From DATJOJ01 sp035507035 (GTDB lineage: Bacteria > Acidobacteriota > Terriglobia > Terriglobales > Acidobacteriaceae), in the NCBI GenBank assembly GCA_035507035.1, contig DATJOJ010000065.1, forward strand, positions 124,001 through 188,000: DNA of 64,000 nt, in the 5' to 3' direction. The notes below the pieces were generated by a model. It searched no databases, was not told the DNA's origin, and saw only the letters and a list, made by a program, of their open reading frames with translations. The position numbers and the translations under genes were made by a program. This document shows positions 1 through 8,352 of this stretch, in pieces. Within the stretch, counting starts at the first letter, position 1; the number at the start of each line of letters is the position of its first letter.

Positions 1-362
1 ACGCATGGCAGCTATCGCCCGACTACACTGACAAAGATCTCGATGCTATTGGCGATGGCAGCCTTTACACGCTCACACATCTACTGGCACCTCTCCAGCG
101 GCTGAACTACGAGGATGTGACCGACTTTCGGTGTCCGGTTTTTCTGTTCGAAGGCCGCCACGATTATGATGTTTCGCACACGTTGGCGGCGCAGTGGTTC
201 CAACGAATTCATGCTCCCCAGAAAAAGCTGGTCTGGTTCGAGGATGCGGCGCACATGGTAATGGAAGAGGAACCCGGACGTTTCCTGTTTCACCTGCTCA
301 CGGACGTGCGGCCGATCGCGGTGAAAGCAGGCGATGCCGCACCCGACGAAGCCGTAGAGTAA
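1..362 (+). CDS. alpha/beta hydrolase, C-terminal part (runs in from the left edge)
   Basis: An open frame enters from the left edge and ends in TAA at 360-362. The visible part reads as the C-terminal third of an alpha/beta-hydrolase-fold enzyme. A beta strand leads into GRHDYDVS, whose Asp is in the usual position of the catalytic acid, and DAAHMVMEEEP holds the catalytic His in the common H-x(4)-EEP context. The nucleophile elbow lies outside the window, so the substrate cannot be named; prolyl aminopeptidase-like or lipase-like enzymes are the usual owners of this tail. The last 20 residues are acidic and probably disordered. The frame and fold are well supported; the exact function is not. 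Confidence 0.7.
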   Translation, partial: AWQLSPDYTDKDLDAIGDGSLYTLTHLLAPLQRLNYEDVTDFRCPVFLFEGRHDYDVSHTLAAQWFQRIHAPQKKLVWFEDAAHMVMEEEPGRFLFHLLTDVRPIAVKAGDAAPDEAVE

Positions 363-392
363 ATCGATTCCCAGACTGGCTTGATTACCGCG

Positions 393-722
393 ATGATTCC
401 AAAAATTGCTGATGTGCGTGGCGTCGGTCTCGATCCCCAAACTCGTTGCCGGCATTACCACGGGCCGAGCGACATTATCGCCATCAAGATGAAGTGCTGC
501 GGCGTTTACTATGCCTGCAAGGATTGTCACCAGGCGCTGGCAAACCATCCGGCCAAGGTTTGGCCGAGGGCAGAATGGGACGAAAAGGCGGTTCTTTGCG
601 GATCCTGCGGTGCAGAATTGACCATTCTTCAGTACATGCAAAGCGGCTACCAATGTCCGGAATGTAAGGCACAGTTCAATCCTGCCTGCCAAAATCACTA
701 TCATTATTACTTCGCGGTTTGA
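393..722 (+). CDS. CHY-type zinc finger protein
   Basis: A short protein of about 109 residues almost wholly made of metal-ligand motifs: CRHYHG, KCCGVYYACKDCH, CGSCGAEL, CPECKAQFNPAC and a terminal HYHYYF. This order of Cys and His pairs is that of the CHY zinc finger, a domain that binds several zinc ions and in bacteria occurs as a small stand-alone protein of unknown role. The ATG at 393 is preferred, but an in-frame TTG at 381 is possible. It starts 30 bases after the hydrolase stop, so the two may be cotranscribed. A Crp-like palindrome follows 15 bases after its stop and belongs to the next gene. The family call is firm; no biochemical role is inferred. Confidence 0.85.
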   Translation: MIPKIADVRGVGLDPQTRCRHYHGPSDIIAIKMKCCGVYYACKDCHQALANHPAKVWPRAEWDEKAVLCGSCGAELTILQYMQSGYQCPECKAQFNPACQNHYHYYFAV

Positions 723-736
723 CTATCCCGCTGCAA

Positions 737-752
737 TGTGATCGATGTCACA
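737..752. promoter_or_regulatory. Crp/Fnr-type operator (copy 1)
   Basis: TGTGATCGATGTCACA is a perfect palindrome and fits the Crp-family consensus TGTGA-N6-TCACA. It lies 59 bases before the ATG at 812 and only 17 before the GTG at 770, which favours 812 as the start of the SGNH gene. It is one of six related sites in the window. Confidence 0.65.
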
Positions 753-811
753 TGAGCTTGTGATTGTAGGTGCTGTCCTTCCGCTTCCGCCCCAATAAAG
801 TAAATGACGAG

Positions 812-2476
812 ATGGAAGCTGCGTCACAAGGCGGCCGGCGTTGGTGTTTCGGATGGTTGCGTATTGCAACCGCTGTTGCGGTCTCTGTTCTGTTCCTTGT
901 CACGATTGAAATCATTTTGAGGGTCTGCGGTTTCGGCTATCCTCCCACCGCAACTCGACCGTGCACCGATCAAGGCGCCGCTGCTTATTGCGAAAACCAG
1001 TTCTTTACGACTCCATTTTTCCCGCCTGGCATGGCGCGCACGCCGCGACCTTACGCCATTCCCGCGAAAAAGCCAGCAGGGACGTACCGGATTTTCGTCT
1101 TCGGGGAATCAGCAGCTTATGGAGACCCCGATCCTACCTACGGATTCGCGCGTTACCTGGAGGTGATGCTGCGGGAAAAATTCCCGAAGGTAAACTTCGA
1201 GATCATCAACACTGGAATCACGGCCACAAATTCATACGTCGAGCGGCTTGTGGCTGAGGACGTGGCCCAATACCAGCCGGACCTCTTTATTATTTATGCG
1301 GGCAACAATGAAGTGGTCGGTCCTTACGGTCCGGGAACTGTCTTCACCCCACTCGCTTCGAATCTGCACCTCATTCGCGCCCGAACTCTTCTCAATTCCA
1401 CCAGGCTCAGCCAGTTGATGCAGTCGCTTGTGCATCGTCAGAAAAAGGCAGAATGGCGGGGTCCGGAGATGTTTCTGGAACACCAAGTTCGCGCTCATTC
1501 TCCGCAGATGAAACCGGTCTACGAGAACTTCCGTGCGAACTTGCACGATATTATCGCTGTTGCTCGCCGCTCGGGCGCGCAGGTGCTGATCAGCACTGTC
1601 GGTACGAACCTGAAAGATTGTGCGCCGTTCGCCTCGTTGCATCGCGAGGGACTTCGACCGGATGAATTGCGTTCCTGGGATGATTTGGTCCAACGCGGCG
1701 CAACCCTCGAAGCCGGCGGATCGATTGCTGAAGCTCTGAAATTCTACCTCGCTGCAGCGGAGATCGATCCTCAGTACGCCGAACTTCAATTTCGCATTGC
1801 CCGTGCTGAGTGGGCGCTGGGAAATTTCGCTGAAGCCCAGGGCCGATTCATACAGGCTCGGGATCTTGATACGCTTCGTCTTCGTGCCGACAGCAAGATC
1901 AATGACGTGATCCGCGGGTTGCCGGGAGCCGATCCCGGGGTCGGTCTAGTTGATGCGGCAGCAATTTTTGCCGGCGAGAGCAAGCACCAAGTCCCGGGCA
2001 AAGAGCTCTTCTACGAATACGCGCACATGAATCCGCACGGCAACTATGTGCTCGCGCGAGCATTGTTTCAGCAGATTGCCGGCAGGCTTCCCGCTGATTT
2101 ACAGCGCGGCGCTGTAAGCGGCGATGTTGCTTCCGAGGAGGCCTGCGAGCGTCTGCTTGCCTTTACGCCCTACGATCGCGCCCGCGTCGCTGGCTTAATT
2201 CTTGCTAAGCTGGAGCGGCCTCCATTTACCAACCTGCTCAACCACTCGGAGGAATTTGAAAGAGTCAAAGGCGAAGCCGAGGCTTCCGTCGATTATCAAG
2301 AGATCGTCGCCGAATATCAGTGGGCGATTCTGCAAAACCCGCGGGACCGGCTGTTACATCTCAATTACGGATTGTTCCTGCATCGCTACGAACCCGCCGC
2401 CTCCGAACAGGAGCTTCGCGCCGCCTTGCCGTATGACAACGCTCCGGTGCTTTGCAACTGGCGGAAATTCAACTGA
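812..2476 (+). CDS. membrane-anchored SGNH/GDSL-like hydrolase with TPR repeats
   Basis: From the ATG at 812 the protein is 554 residues; an upstream GTG at 770 would add 14 but sits almost on the operator. One membrane segment (about residues 17-38) anchors it. The SGNH fold follows: FVFGESAAYG carries the nucleophilic Ser (about 100), IIYAGNNEV is the Asn block, and HMNPHGN near residue 405 supplies the Asp/His-type block. Two TPR-like helical hairpins are inserted at about 289-354 (AEALKFYLAAAEIDP, FAEAQGRFIQARDLD). Acidobacterial proteins of this build are usually annotated only as SGNH plus TPR; a role in acyl or acetyl-ester turnover on envelope polymers is inference. The C-terminus ends abruptly after another helical repeat. 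Confidence 0.8.
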   Translation: MEAASQGGRRWCFGWLRIATAVAVSVLFLVTIEIILRVCGFGYPPTATRPCTDQGAAAYCENQFFTTPFFPPGMARTPRPYAIPAKKPAGTYRIFVFGESAAYGDPDPTYGFARYLEVMLREKFPKVNFEIINTGITATNSYVERLVAEDVAQYQPDLFIIYAGNNEVVGPYGPGTVFTPLASNLHLIRARTLLNSTRLSQLMQSLVHRQKKAEWRGPEMFLEHQVRAHSPQMKPVYENFRANLHDIIAVARRSGAQVLISTVGTNLKDCAPFASLHREGLRPDELRSWDDLVQRGATLEAGGSIAEALKFYLAAAEIDPQYAELQFRIARAEWALGNFAEAQGRFIQARDLDTLRLRADSKINDVIRGLPGADPGVGLVDAAAIFAGESKHQVPGKELFYEYAHMNPHGNYVLARALFQQIAGRLPADLQRGAVSGDVASEEACERLLAFTPYDRARVAGLILAKLERPPFTNLLNHSEEFERVKGEAEASVDYQEIVAEYQWAILQNPRDRLLHLNYGLFLHRYEPAASEQELRAALPYDNAPVLCNWRKFN

Positions 2477-2536
2477 ACGCGTAGTTAGTTGGCAGCGCGT
2501 GGCTCCCGCGGGAGCCTGACATCGGCTTGGTTTAGA

Positions 2537-2565
2537 AACAAAGGGGAGAACATCTCCCCTTTGTT
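2537..2565 (-). terminator. intrinsic terminator of the first tetrahaem cytochrome gene
   Basis: A perfect 13-bp stem (AACAAAGGGGAGA paired with TCTCCCCTTTGTT) with a three-base loop overlaps the cytochrome stop codon. On the minus strand its 3' arm runs into a T-rich stretch (TTTGTTTCT). A hairpin with the same GGGGAGA/TCTCCCC core follows the paralogous gene at 14.3 kb. Confidence 0.75.
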
Positions 2566-3433
2566 AGAACGTGGTCACAATAGTGTAGCTGCCATTCGAC
2601 TCGTTCGCTTCGCCACCATGGCACTGGCGGCAGAATTGCGCGGTCTGGTTGGAGTTGGTGGTGCCGCTGCCTGGGTTATACGGTGAGTTGACGAAGAACA
2701 TGGTCGCGTAGGGGCCTGTAGGCAGGCCGGAGTTTGGTCCGTTAGTCACGCTGACAACGTTCATGAGGTGCTGGTTGTGGCAGGTGGTGCAGGTCACGAC
2801 CGCAGTATTGTTGTAAACGCTCAGGTTGACGAAAAAGCCGTAGTTGTTCACGAAAGCCTTTGAGTTCGGGCCGGTCATCGAGATCACGCCGTTGGTCTCG
2901 GTGCAGTCCCACTCCCCCGGGCCTCCGCAGGATACCGCGGCATTTAAGCCCACCGGGTGGTCGTTAAGGTAGTTCCCAACTGTGCTTCCGTCGTTGCCGA
3001 GCAGAGTGGGGATTTTGTTGTAGGTTCCATAGGTGCCTGGCAAAGTCTCATAAACGACGTTCTTCATCATGGCGCCTTGCGCATAGTTGCCGTCATGGCA
3101 GCTCAAGCACGTCAGCAAGCCGGTAACATCCGGCGTCCCAGCATTCATATTGGTGGGCAGGGTTTCGGAGTAGCCACCGCCGCCCGTCATAATGGTCTTT
3201 CCGTACAAGCTAGCTACGTCCTGCCCCCACAAGGCAACATCGCCTGCGGTTGGATCAGCGGTCTTCGCGGCCCCGTTGCCGTATGCGCCGCTGTGTGGCG
3301 CGTGGCAAGCTGTGCAGCCACGGCCGTAGTTGAGGTGGGCGCCGAGGACGTCAGACGTCGGCGGCTGTTTCTGGGCCACAGCAAAGCCGGCGAGCGTGAG
3401 AATCATCAGTGATACTAATCCATACTTTCTCAT
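2564..3433 (-). CDS. secreted tetrahaem c-type cytochrome (paralogue 1)
   Basis: A 289-residue protein with a Sec signal peptide (residues 1-20, cut after GFAVA) and four CXXCH haem sites: CTACH, CLSCH, CTTCH and CRQCH. Extra histidines that could be distal ligands occur in HAPHSG, NDHPVGLN and NQHLMN. A CGG...DC pair outside the haem sites may form a disulfide. AGGAGG lies four bases before the ATG. The gene is alone here, but a paralogue of exactly the same length sits at 14.3 kb inside the conduit operon, and long stretches of the two are identical (for example HLNYGRGC and KNVVYETLPGTYG or KNAVYETLPGTYG). The multihaem assignment is firm. A role as an exported electron carrier or filament subunit is inference. 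Confidence 0.93.
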   Translation of the reverse strand: MRKYGLVSLMILTLAGFAVAQKQPPTSDVLGAHLNYGRGCTACHAPHSGAYGNGAAKTADPTAGDVALWGQDVASLYGKTIMTGGGGYSETLPTNMNAGTPDVTGLLTCLSCHDGNYAQGAMMKNVVYETLPGTYGTYNKIPTLLGNDGSTVGNYLNDHPVGLNAAVSCGGPGEWDCTETNGVISMTGPNSKAFVNNYGFFVNLSVYNNTAVVTCTTCHNQHLMNVVSVTNGPNSGLPTGPYATMFFVNSPYNPGSGTTNSNQTAQFCRQCHGGEANESNGSYTIVTTF

Positions 3434-3833
3434 TGCCCCTCCTAATAATGAATTGTGTTATGCAGGATATTTCTAGAGCGTCCTCTTTTGGTCTGGAGCA
3501 CTCAAGGCCGGTAATTCGCTTCAGGCCTCGTGAAGACGCCGCGCGCAGGTTCCTGACTCCGCGCATATCCGTCAGACAGTTGTCGTATACGCCTCTGCTG
3601 GCCTTATGTCTGTGACTTCGCGACGATCGAGTAAATGATTCTGTCCTGGGCGAAGCGGTATTGTGGCGGACATAATGAGGGAGTTGGTGTTATAAGGGTT
3701 CGCAATGGCCTGCAGTTTCGGCCGCCGGATGAGCTCCGAACGACGCCGGTAAGTCGTTTAGCAGCATCGTTTTTGTAGCGTCAAAGAGAGTAGCTTCGTA
3801 CCAGACGGCAATTAGTGGATGTTCAACTGAGCC
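3434..3833. other. intergenic region between divergent genes
   Basis: This 400-base stretch separates the tetrahaem gene (minus) from the membrane-protein gene (plus). No convincing coding frame, tRNA or strong palindrome was seen. A TGTGAC half-site near 3611 lacks its partner arm. It must hold both promoters, but I could not place them. Confidence 0.5.
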
Positions 3834-5168
3834 ATGAGACGGCATTGGCCTCACCTTTTGGTTTTCGTCGCATATTGTGTCCTTGGAATCCGATTTTTTC
3901 GTCTCATCTCCCAGGACGCCGTCAACTTATTGTTCTGGGACCCATGGGATTTTGACGATGCCACACTGTTCCAGCAGCACTCGGTATGGGAGATGTTCCG
4001 CTGGCAGCACGGCTGGCACCGGCAGGGACTCGGCGCTCTGTTGCAGGCGGTAGTGGAACCGTGGATTCGCTGGAATGGCCGCTACGAGGCCTTTCTCCTG
4101 GGCGCGGTTATTTTCGGCGTGGCCCTGCTGGCGCTACTTCTCAAGGTGCGCCTCTATGGCAACATCGAGTACAGCGACGTTCTCGTTCCTTTACTTTTTC
4201 TCAGCCCGTTGCAGTATGAAACGCTGGTGTGGTCACCCAATCCATCGCAGGGTGCCTTGCCGCTGCTGCTGACGATTCTCTATTGCTTTTGCTGGTTAAT
4301 TCGGACCCTTTACTGGAGGTACATCTGCATTTCGGTGGTGAACTTCTTCTTGATCTATAGCGGCTTTGGGATTTTTATGGGTCCTGTGACTCCGGTACTG
4401 CTTGCTCTGGATTATTTCGCAAACGCGCGGCACCGGGACCCCAAGTACCGGTGGAGCTGCGTTGCCGCTTTCACAATTTCAATTGCCTCGCTCGCTTCCT
4501 TCTTTGTCGGTTACAAGTTTCTGCCGGGCGTGGATTGTTTCTCGCCTGGGCTTAAGAATCCAGTTGTTTATCCTTGGTTTATAGCGCTCATGTTTGCTCA
4601 TGCTGGAGGCCTCAGAGAATTAAGCTTCCCATACGCAACTCTGGTCGGCGGGATTGTATTGTTGTCGTTTTTGGTTGGATCAGTGGTCACGATCAAGAGA
4701 TTGTCGGCGCAGAACTCGGAAAAATGGCCCCGCAATGCCGCCATCGCCGTGTTGCTGGCATACAGCGCAATCTTCTGCCTGAATGCCGCCTACGCCCGCA
4801 TGTGCCTCGGCTTCGTCGCCGCAGGCACTTCGCGATACACGCCCTACGTGATTCTCGGCTTGTTCGGTCTTTACTTGTACTCTCTATCGATTGGCCGCCC
4901 AGACTTTCGCGCTTCTCAAGTTTTAGCTTTGGTCGTCTTCGCTGGACTTGGGGCGCTCCCTCTGAACTCCAGGGACGCAGCGGACAATGAACACTTCAGC
5001 AGCGGCAAACGCGTTTGGCGTGAGTGCTACCTGGCGCGGCACGATATCTATGAATGCGATGCTTTGACCAATTTCCAAATTTATCCGCGTCCGGAGGAGA
5101 CCCACTTGCAGGAAAAGCTGGACTTCTTAGAACGGAACCACCTGAATCTCTTCGATGGGACGAGATGA
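3834..5168 (+). CDS. polytopic membrane protein, possibly glycosyltransferase-related
   Basis: A 444-residue protein with about ten hydrophobic segments (first at residues 6-26) and a soluble C-terminal tail of about 65 residues. The first external loop contains WDPWDFDDATLFQQHS, an acidic loop like those of GT-C glycosyltransferases, but I see no diagnostic catalytic pair. The next two genes are also large polytopic proteins, one clearly GT39-like, so a shared role in envelope glycan or lipid-linked sugar chemistry is plausible. It converges with the GT39-like gene with only 20 bases between stops. I do not recognise the exact family. Confidence 0.6.
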   Translation: MRRHWPHLLVFVAYCVLGIRFFRLISQDAVNLLFWDPWDFDDATLFQQHSVWEMFRWQHGWHRQGLGALLQAVVEPWIRWNGRYEAFLLGAVIFGVALLALLLKVRLYGNIEYSDVLVPLLFLSPLQYETLVWSPNPSQGALPLLLTILYCFCWLIRTLYWRYICISVVNFFLIYSGFGIFMGPVTPVLLALDYFANARHRDPKYRWSCVAAFTISIASLASFFVGYKFLPGVDCFSPGLKNPVVYPWFIALMFAHAGGLRELSFPYATLVGGIVLLSFLVGSVVTIKRLSAQNSEKWPRNAAIAVLLAYSAIFCLNAAYARMCLGFVAAGTSRYTPYVILGLFGLYLYSLSIGRPDFRASQVLALVVFAGLGALPLNSRDAADNEHFSSGKRVWRECYLARHDIYECDALTNFQIYPRPEETHLQEKLDFLERNHLNLFDGTR

Positions 5169-5188
5169 GCATTGGCGCGGCAATAGGC

Positions 5189-6700
5189 TCATTCGCTCCA
5201 CGCAGCCGGCCGGAACTCGACAACTATAATCTCGTCTAACTCCGCTAGCATTTGCGCATCGAACGCGCCGCGCGAATAATGAATCAGCCAGTTCACGGTT
5301 TTGTAGGAAGTGGGGGCGGCAATTACGAGAAACCTCTGGCGCCGTTGTGCGGCCGCTATTACCGACTCGCTGCCAATCCGCCTCGCCTCATCGTTCAAGT
5401 CCATCGGCAGCATGACGATCGGGGCGTTGATCGGGTAATAGTCGATCTGCGAAAGCAGAGCATTTTCGGCTTTGCGATCAATAGGGAGAGCCTCGTAGTC
5501 CGACTCAATAAACGCGCTAAAAACCAGCACGGTGGCATTGTCGCGACCTACATTGGCGTTTACGAATGCGTGGCTCTTTTTAAAACTCAGTTCGTGTCGT
5601 CGGGAGTCCGGCGAATTAAAAGTTTCGAACATGGTGACCCCAACCAGCCCGACCAAGAAAAGTTTTCGCAACACCGGCGAATCGATACACCTCGTCAGCA
5701 TGGCCCAGGCCAGCGCGCTGCCCGGTGCAACGACGGTCAGATAGCGTGGTATTACCAAATGCGCAGGAGTAACGGCACTGACGCCGAACAGAACGCCGGC
5801 GGGAACAAGCGCAAGCAGAAAGGGAAGCAAGATTGCGGGCCAGTCCTCGCGCCCTGGCAACTCTATCTTGCGCACCAAGCCGGCAAGCAGTGCGACGACT
5901 ACAAAGCCAATCAGGACTTGTAATGGCGAGAGCGTGTTTAGAGCCGTCAAAAAGGGGTGGTGCATCTCCTGAACCACGTGTGTAACCCGCGTTTGGTAGA
6001 GGTGTGCGACCCGCACGAACAATGGCAGAGACAACAGCGTGAAAGAACCTACCGCCGCCGCGAGCTGGCGGACATCTTGCCTCACCGAGCGGCCGCGCGC
6101 GACGAGATAGTAGACCGCGAATGCGGGCAAGATAGCGCTGAACAAGTAATGAAAATAAAGGATGGAAGCTGCCGCCGAACCGAAGAAGAGGGCTTGACGC
6201 ACCTCACGGCCACTCATCCAGCGGACAAAAGCAAAGATGGCGAGATTCGTTGCCAGCAAAGCGAAGCCATACGGGCGGGCATCGGTGGCCGCGAACGTGA
6301 CGTTCATCTCAAGGCAAAAGAAAATGCTGGCGATGAATGCGGTCTCTTGATCGAACAGCTCGCGGGAGGCGCGGAACAGAAAGTAGACCGCACCCAGCAT
6401 CGCCAGCAAAGAGGGAATTTTAAGCGCCATTTCGCTCGAGCCGAGAATCGACTTTGCGAACCAGAGGATGTAGAGATATCCGACGGAAGATGGCATGAGC
6501 TGCGAGCGGGTCCAGACCTTCGCCAAGCCGCCGCTGACTTGCCAGTAGGCCAGGGTTTCGTCCAGCCAGAGCGGGGCGCGCAAAGCGAGAAACCAGATCG
6601 ACAGGGAAGCGAGCAATGCCGCCGGATAGATCCACTTCGAGAGACTGACAGCAGGCTTCTTGACCTCAGTGGATTCGCGCGTTGCGGTCGCCACACTCAT
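5189..6700 (-). CDS. GT39/ArnT-like glycosyltransferase, membrane-bound
   Basis: The ATG at 6700 is chosen because AAGGAG lies eight bases before it; the longer frame from 6763 has no such signal. The protein is 503 residues with about eleven membrane segments. The first loop carries PLWLDETLAYW, matching the acidic catalytic loop of dolichyl-phosphate mannosyltransferase-like (GT39/PMT-2) enzymes. These transfer sugars from lipid-linked donors in the periplasm. The C-terminal 150 residues are soluble and end with a strand-rich part. It is divergent from the 6833 gene, and a Crp-like palindrome lies between them. Donor and acceptor cannot be deduced. Confidence 0.75.
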   Translation of the reverse strand: MSVATATRESTEVKKPAVSLSKWIYPAALLASLSIWFLALRAPLWLDETLAYWQVSGGLAKVWTRSQLMPSSVGYLYILWFAKSILGSSEMALKIPSLLAMLGAVYFLFRASRELFDQETAFIASIFFCLEMNVTFAATDARPYGFALLATNLAIFAFVRWMSGREVRQALFFGSAAASILYFHYLFSAILPAFAVYYLVARGRSVRQDVRQLAAAVGSFTLLSLPLFVRVAHLYQTRVTHVVQEMHHPFLTALNTLSPLQVLIGFVVVALLAGLVRKIELPGREDWPAILLPFLLALVPAGVLFGVSAVTPAHLVIPRYLTVVAPGSALAWAMLTRCIDSPVLRKLFLVGLVGVTMFETFNSPDSRRHELSFKKSHAFVNANVGRDNATVLVFSAFIESDYEALPIDRKAENALLSQIDYYPINAPIVMLPMDLNDEARRIGSESVIAAAQRRQRFLVIAAPTSYKTVNWLIHYSRGAFDAQMLAELDEIIVVEFRPAAWSE

Positions 6701-6770
6701 CCCACAGTCTCCTTGCGCCAATGTTATGGGCCGGCACGCCCGCACCTCTGCGGGTATCGTCACTTCCCCA

Positions 6771-6786
6771 TGTGATCTCCATCACA
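6771..6786. promoter_or_regulatory. Crp/Fnr-type operator (copy 2)
   Basis: TGTGATCTCCATCACA has six-base palindromic arms, TGTGAT and ATCACA. It lies 46 bases before the ATG at 6833 and 70 before the start at 6700, so it could serve either divergent gene. Copy 3 at 15587 is the exact reverse complement. Confidence 0.65.
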
Positions 6787-6832
6787 GAGCAGAAGTACGC
6801 CGTCAGGCGACAAAAGAAGTAGCGGAAGTCCT

Positions 6833-8344
6833 ATGGGTTCTCCAGTAACGACATCTCTGCCTCGCCGAGACACTTTGGGCGAACTACGCGGACTCTTGCG
6901 CGAGCGGGTGGTGCACCTGTTTGCCCTTGGCACATTCCTCGCCCTCGTCGGCTGGCATGCCTTCAAGGAAAAATACTCAGTTCTCGATCTTGATATCTGG
7001 TGGCACCTGAAGGTGGGGCAGTGGATTGTTGAGCACCGCGGTTTCCCGCACACCGGAATTCTCTCCCGCACCGCCGCGGATCGGCCATGGGCCGCCTATA
7101 GCTGGGGATATGAGTTGCTGCTTTCCCGCGCCTACGATTGGTTTGGGCTGGTGGGAGCCGGCGTTTTCGGCGTTGTGCTGACAATGGCCGTGGCTTACGC
7201 CGTTTATTGGATGGCGCGCCGGCTCTCGGGCAGCTTCTGGGTAGGATGTGTTCTTGGCGCAATCACGTGCTCAGCCTTCCTGTTCAACCTGATGCCTCGG
7301 CCGGTATTCTTCTCGATGATTTTGTACGCGGTGACCCTAACGCTCCTTCTTGAAGCGCAGCGCACGGGACGCATTCAGCTTTTGTACTGGCTGCCGCTGG
7401 CTTTTCTCCTTTGGGCGAATTTGCACATTCAATTTATTTATGGACTCTTCGTCGTAGGCCTGTTTGTGGCAGCAAACCTCGCCCATCACTTGGCAGAGCG
7501 ACTTGGATTCGAGCCGGACTTTCTGCAGCCCACTTCACTTCCCGCCCAGCCGCTCATCGCTGTCTTCATGGTTTGCTTGCTGGCCACCTGCTGCGGTCCA
7601 TACACCTACAACCTCTACTTCGTGATCGCAGGATATGTCACCGCGAAGTTTCCTTACACCTTCATTCGCGAGTTCCAAGCCATCAGCTTCCGCGCCGGCA
7701 GCCACTTTGTCGAACTGATATTGACCGGCGCAGCATTCTTCGCCCTCGGACTCGAGAAAAAACTCCATTTGTTCAAGTTGGCGCTGCTGATTGCTGCAGC
7801 CATCGTGGGCTACCGCACCATGCGGGACACCTGGTTCATTTGTCTTGCGGCAGCGGCCTGCATCGCAGACTCGCTCGCCGCAGAGGCACCGGAAAGCGGA
7901 GAATCTCTCGTCGAAAAAGCTGGCATCGCCGCAGCCCTCGCCATTGCATTGGCGCTGCTCGCCGCGAACACCAACTTCACGATGAGGGGCCTCGATGAAG
8001 CAGTCAGCAGCGAATTCCCAGTGAATGCCATCAACTTTTTGCGCCACAATCCTCAGCCGGGGCCGCTTTATAACACCTTCGACTGGGGCGGGTTCCTGAC
8101 TTGGTATATGCCGGATTATCCGGTGGCAATCGACGGCCGCACAGATCTCTACGGCGACGAAATCGATACCCGCTTCTTCAAAACCCAGCAGGGCGACGCG
8201 TCCTACGTTGAAGATCCGTACCTGAACGAGAGCCACGTTATTCTGCTGTCAACAAAAGTTCCCCTGGCAAGCGTGCTGCTGCAAGATTCCCGCTTCCGCC
8301 TCATCTACCAGGATTCAATTTCTGTGGTTTTCGCGCGCGACTGA
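6833..8344 (+). CDS. polytopic membrane protein of the RgtA/B/C/D-like type
   Basis: A 503-residue protein with about ten membrane segments. The loop after the first segment reads SVLDLDIWWHLKVGQWI and later SWGYELLL, a pattern (D-x-WWHL-x-x-G, then an aromatic stretch near E) often seen in acidobacterial proteins placed near GT-C glycosyltransferases. A soluble C-terminal domain of about 100 residues contains YNTFDWGGFLTWYMPDYPVAIDGRTDLYG, conserved in the same group. No reaction can be assigned. Its stop is nine bases from that of the convergent 12-haem cytochrome gene, so the two may interfere if both are transcribed. The gene is real; the function is open. Confidence 0.65.
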   Translation: MGSPVTTSLPRRDTLGELRGLLRERVVHLFALGTFLALVGWHAFKEKYSVLDLDIWWHLKVGQWIVEHRGFPHTGILSRTAADRPWAAYSWGYELLLSRAYDWFGLVGAGVFGVVLTMAVAYAVYWMARRLSGSFWVGCVLGAITCSAFLFNLMPRPVFFSMILYAVTLTLLLEAQRTGRIQLLYWLPLAFLLWANLHIQFIYGLFVVGLFVAANLAHHLAERLGFEPDFLQPTSLPAQPLIAVFMVCLLATCCGPYTYNLYFVIAGYVTAKFPYTFIREFQAISFRAGSHFVELILTGAAFFALGLEKKLHLFKLALLIAAAIVGYRTMRDTWFICLAAAACIADSLAAEAPESGESLVEKAGIAAALAIALALLAANTNFTMRGLDEAVSSEFPVNAINFLRHNPQPGPLYNTFDWGGFLTWYMPDYPVAIDGRTDLYGDEIDTRFFKTQQGDASYVEDPYLNESHVILLSTKVPLASVLLQDSRFRLIYQDSISVVFARD

Positions 8345-8352
8345 TTCGAGAA

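Noticed and set aside
2957..3412. A 151-codon frame on the plus strand across the first tetrahaem gene
   Set aside because: It is the antisense shadow of a gene with four haem motifs and a signal peptide; no SD or protein-like features.
3600..3625. A seventh Crp-like site upstream of the first tetrahaem gene
   Set aside because: Only one arm (TGTGAC) is present; the second arm GACGA does not match.
5957..6775. A 272-codon plus-strand frame inside the GT39-like gene
   Set aside because: Composition is Arg/Glu/Gln-rich antisense noise; the minus-strand gene has membrane segments and a catalytic loop.
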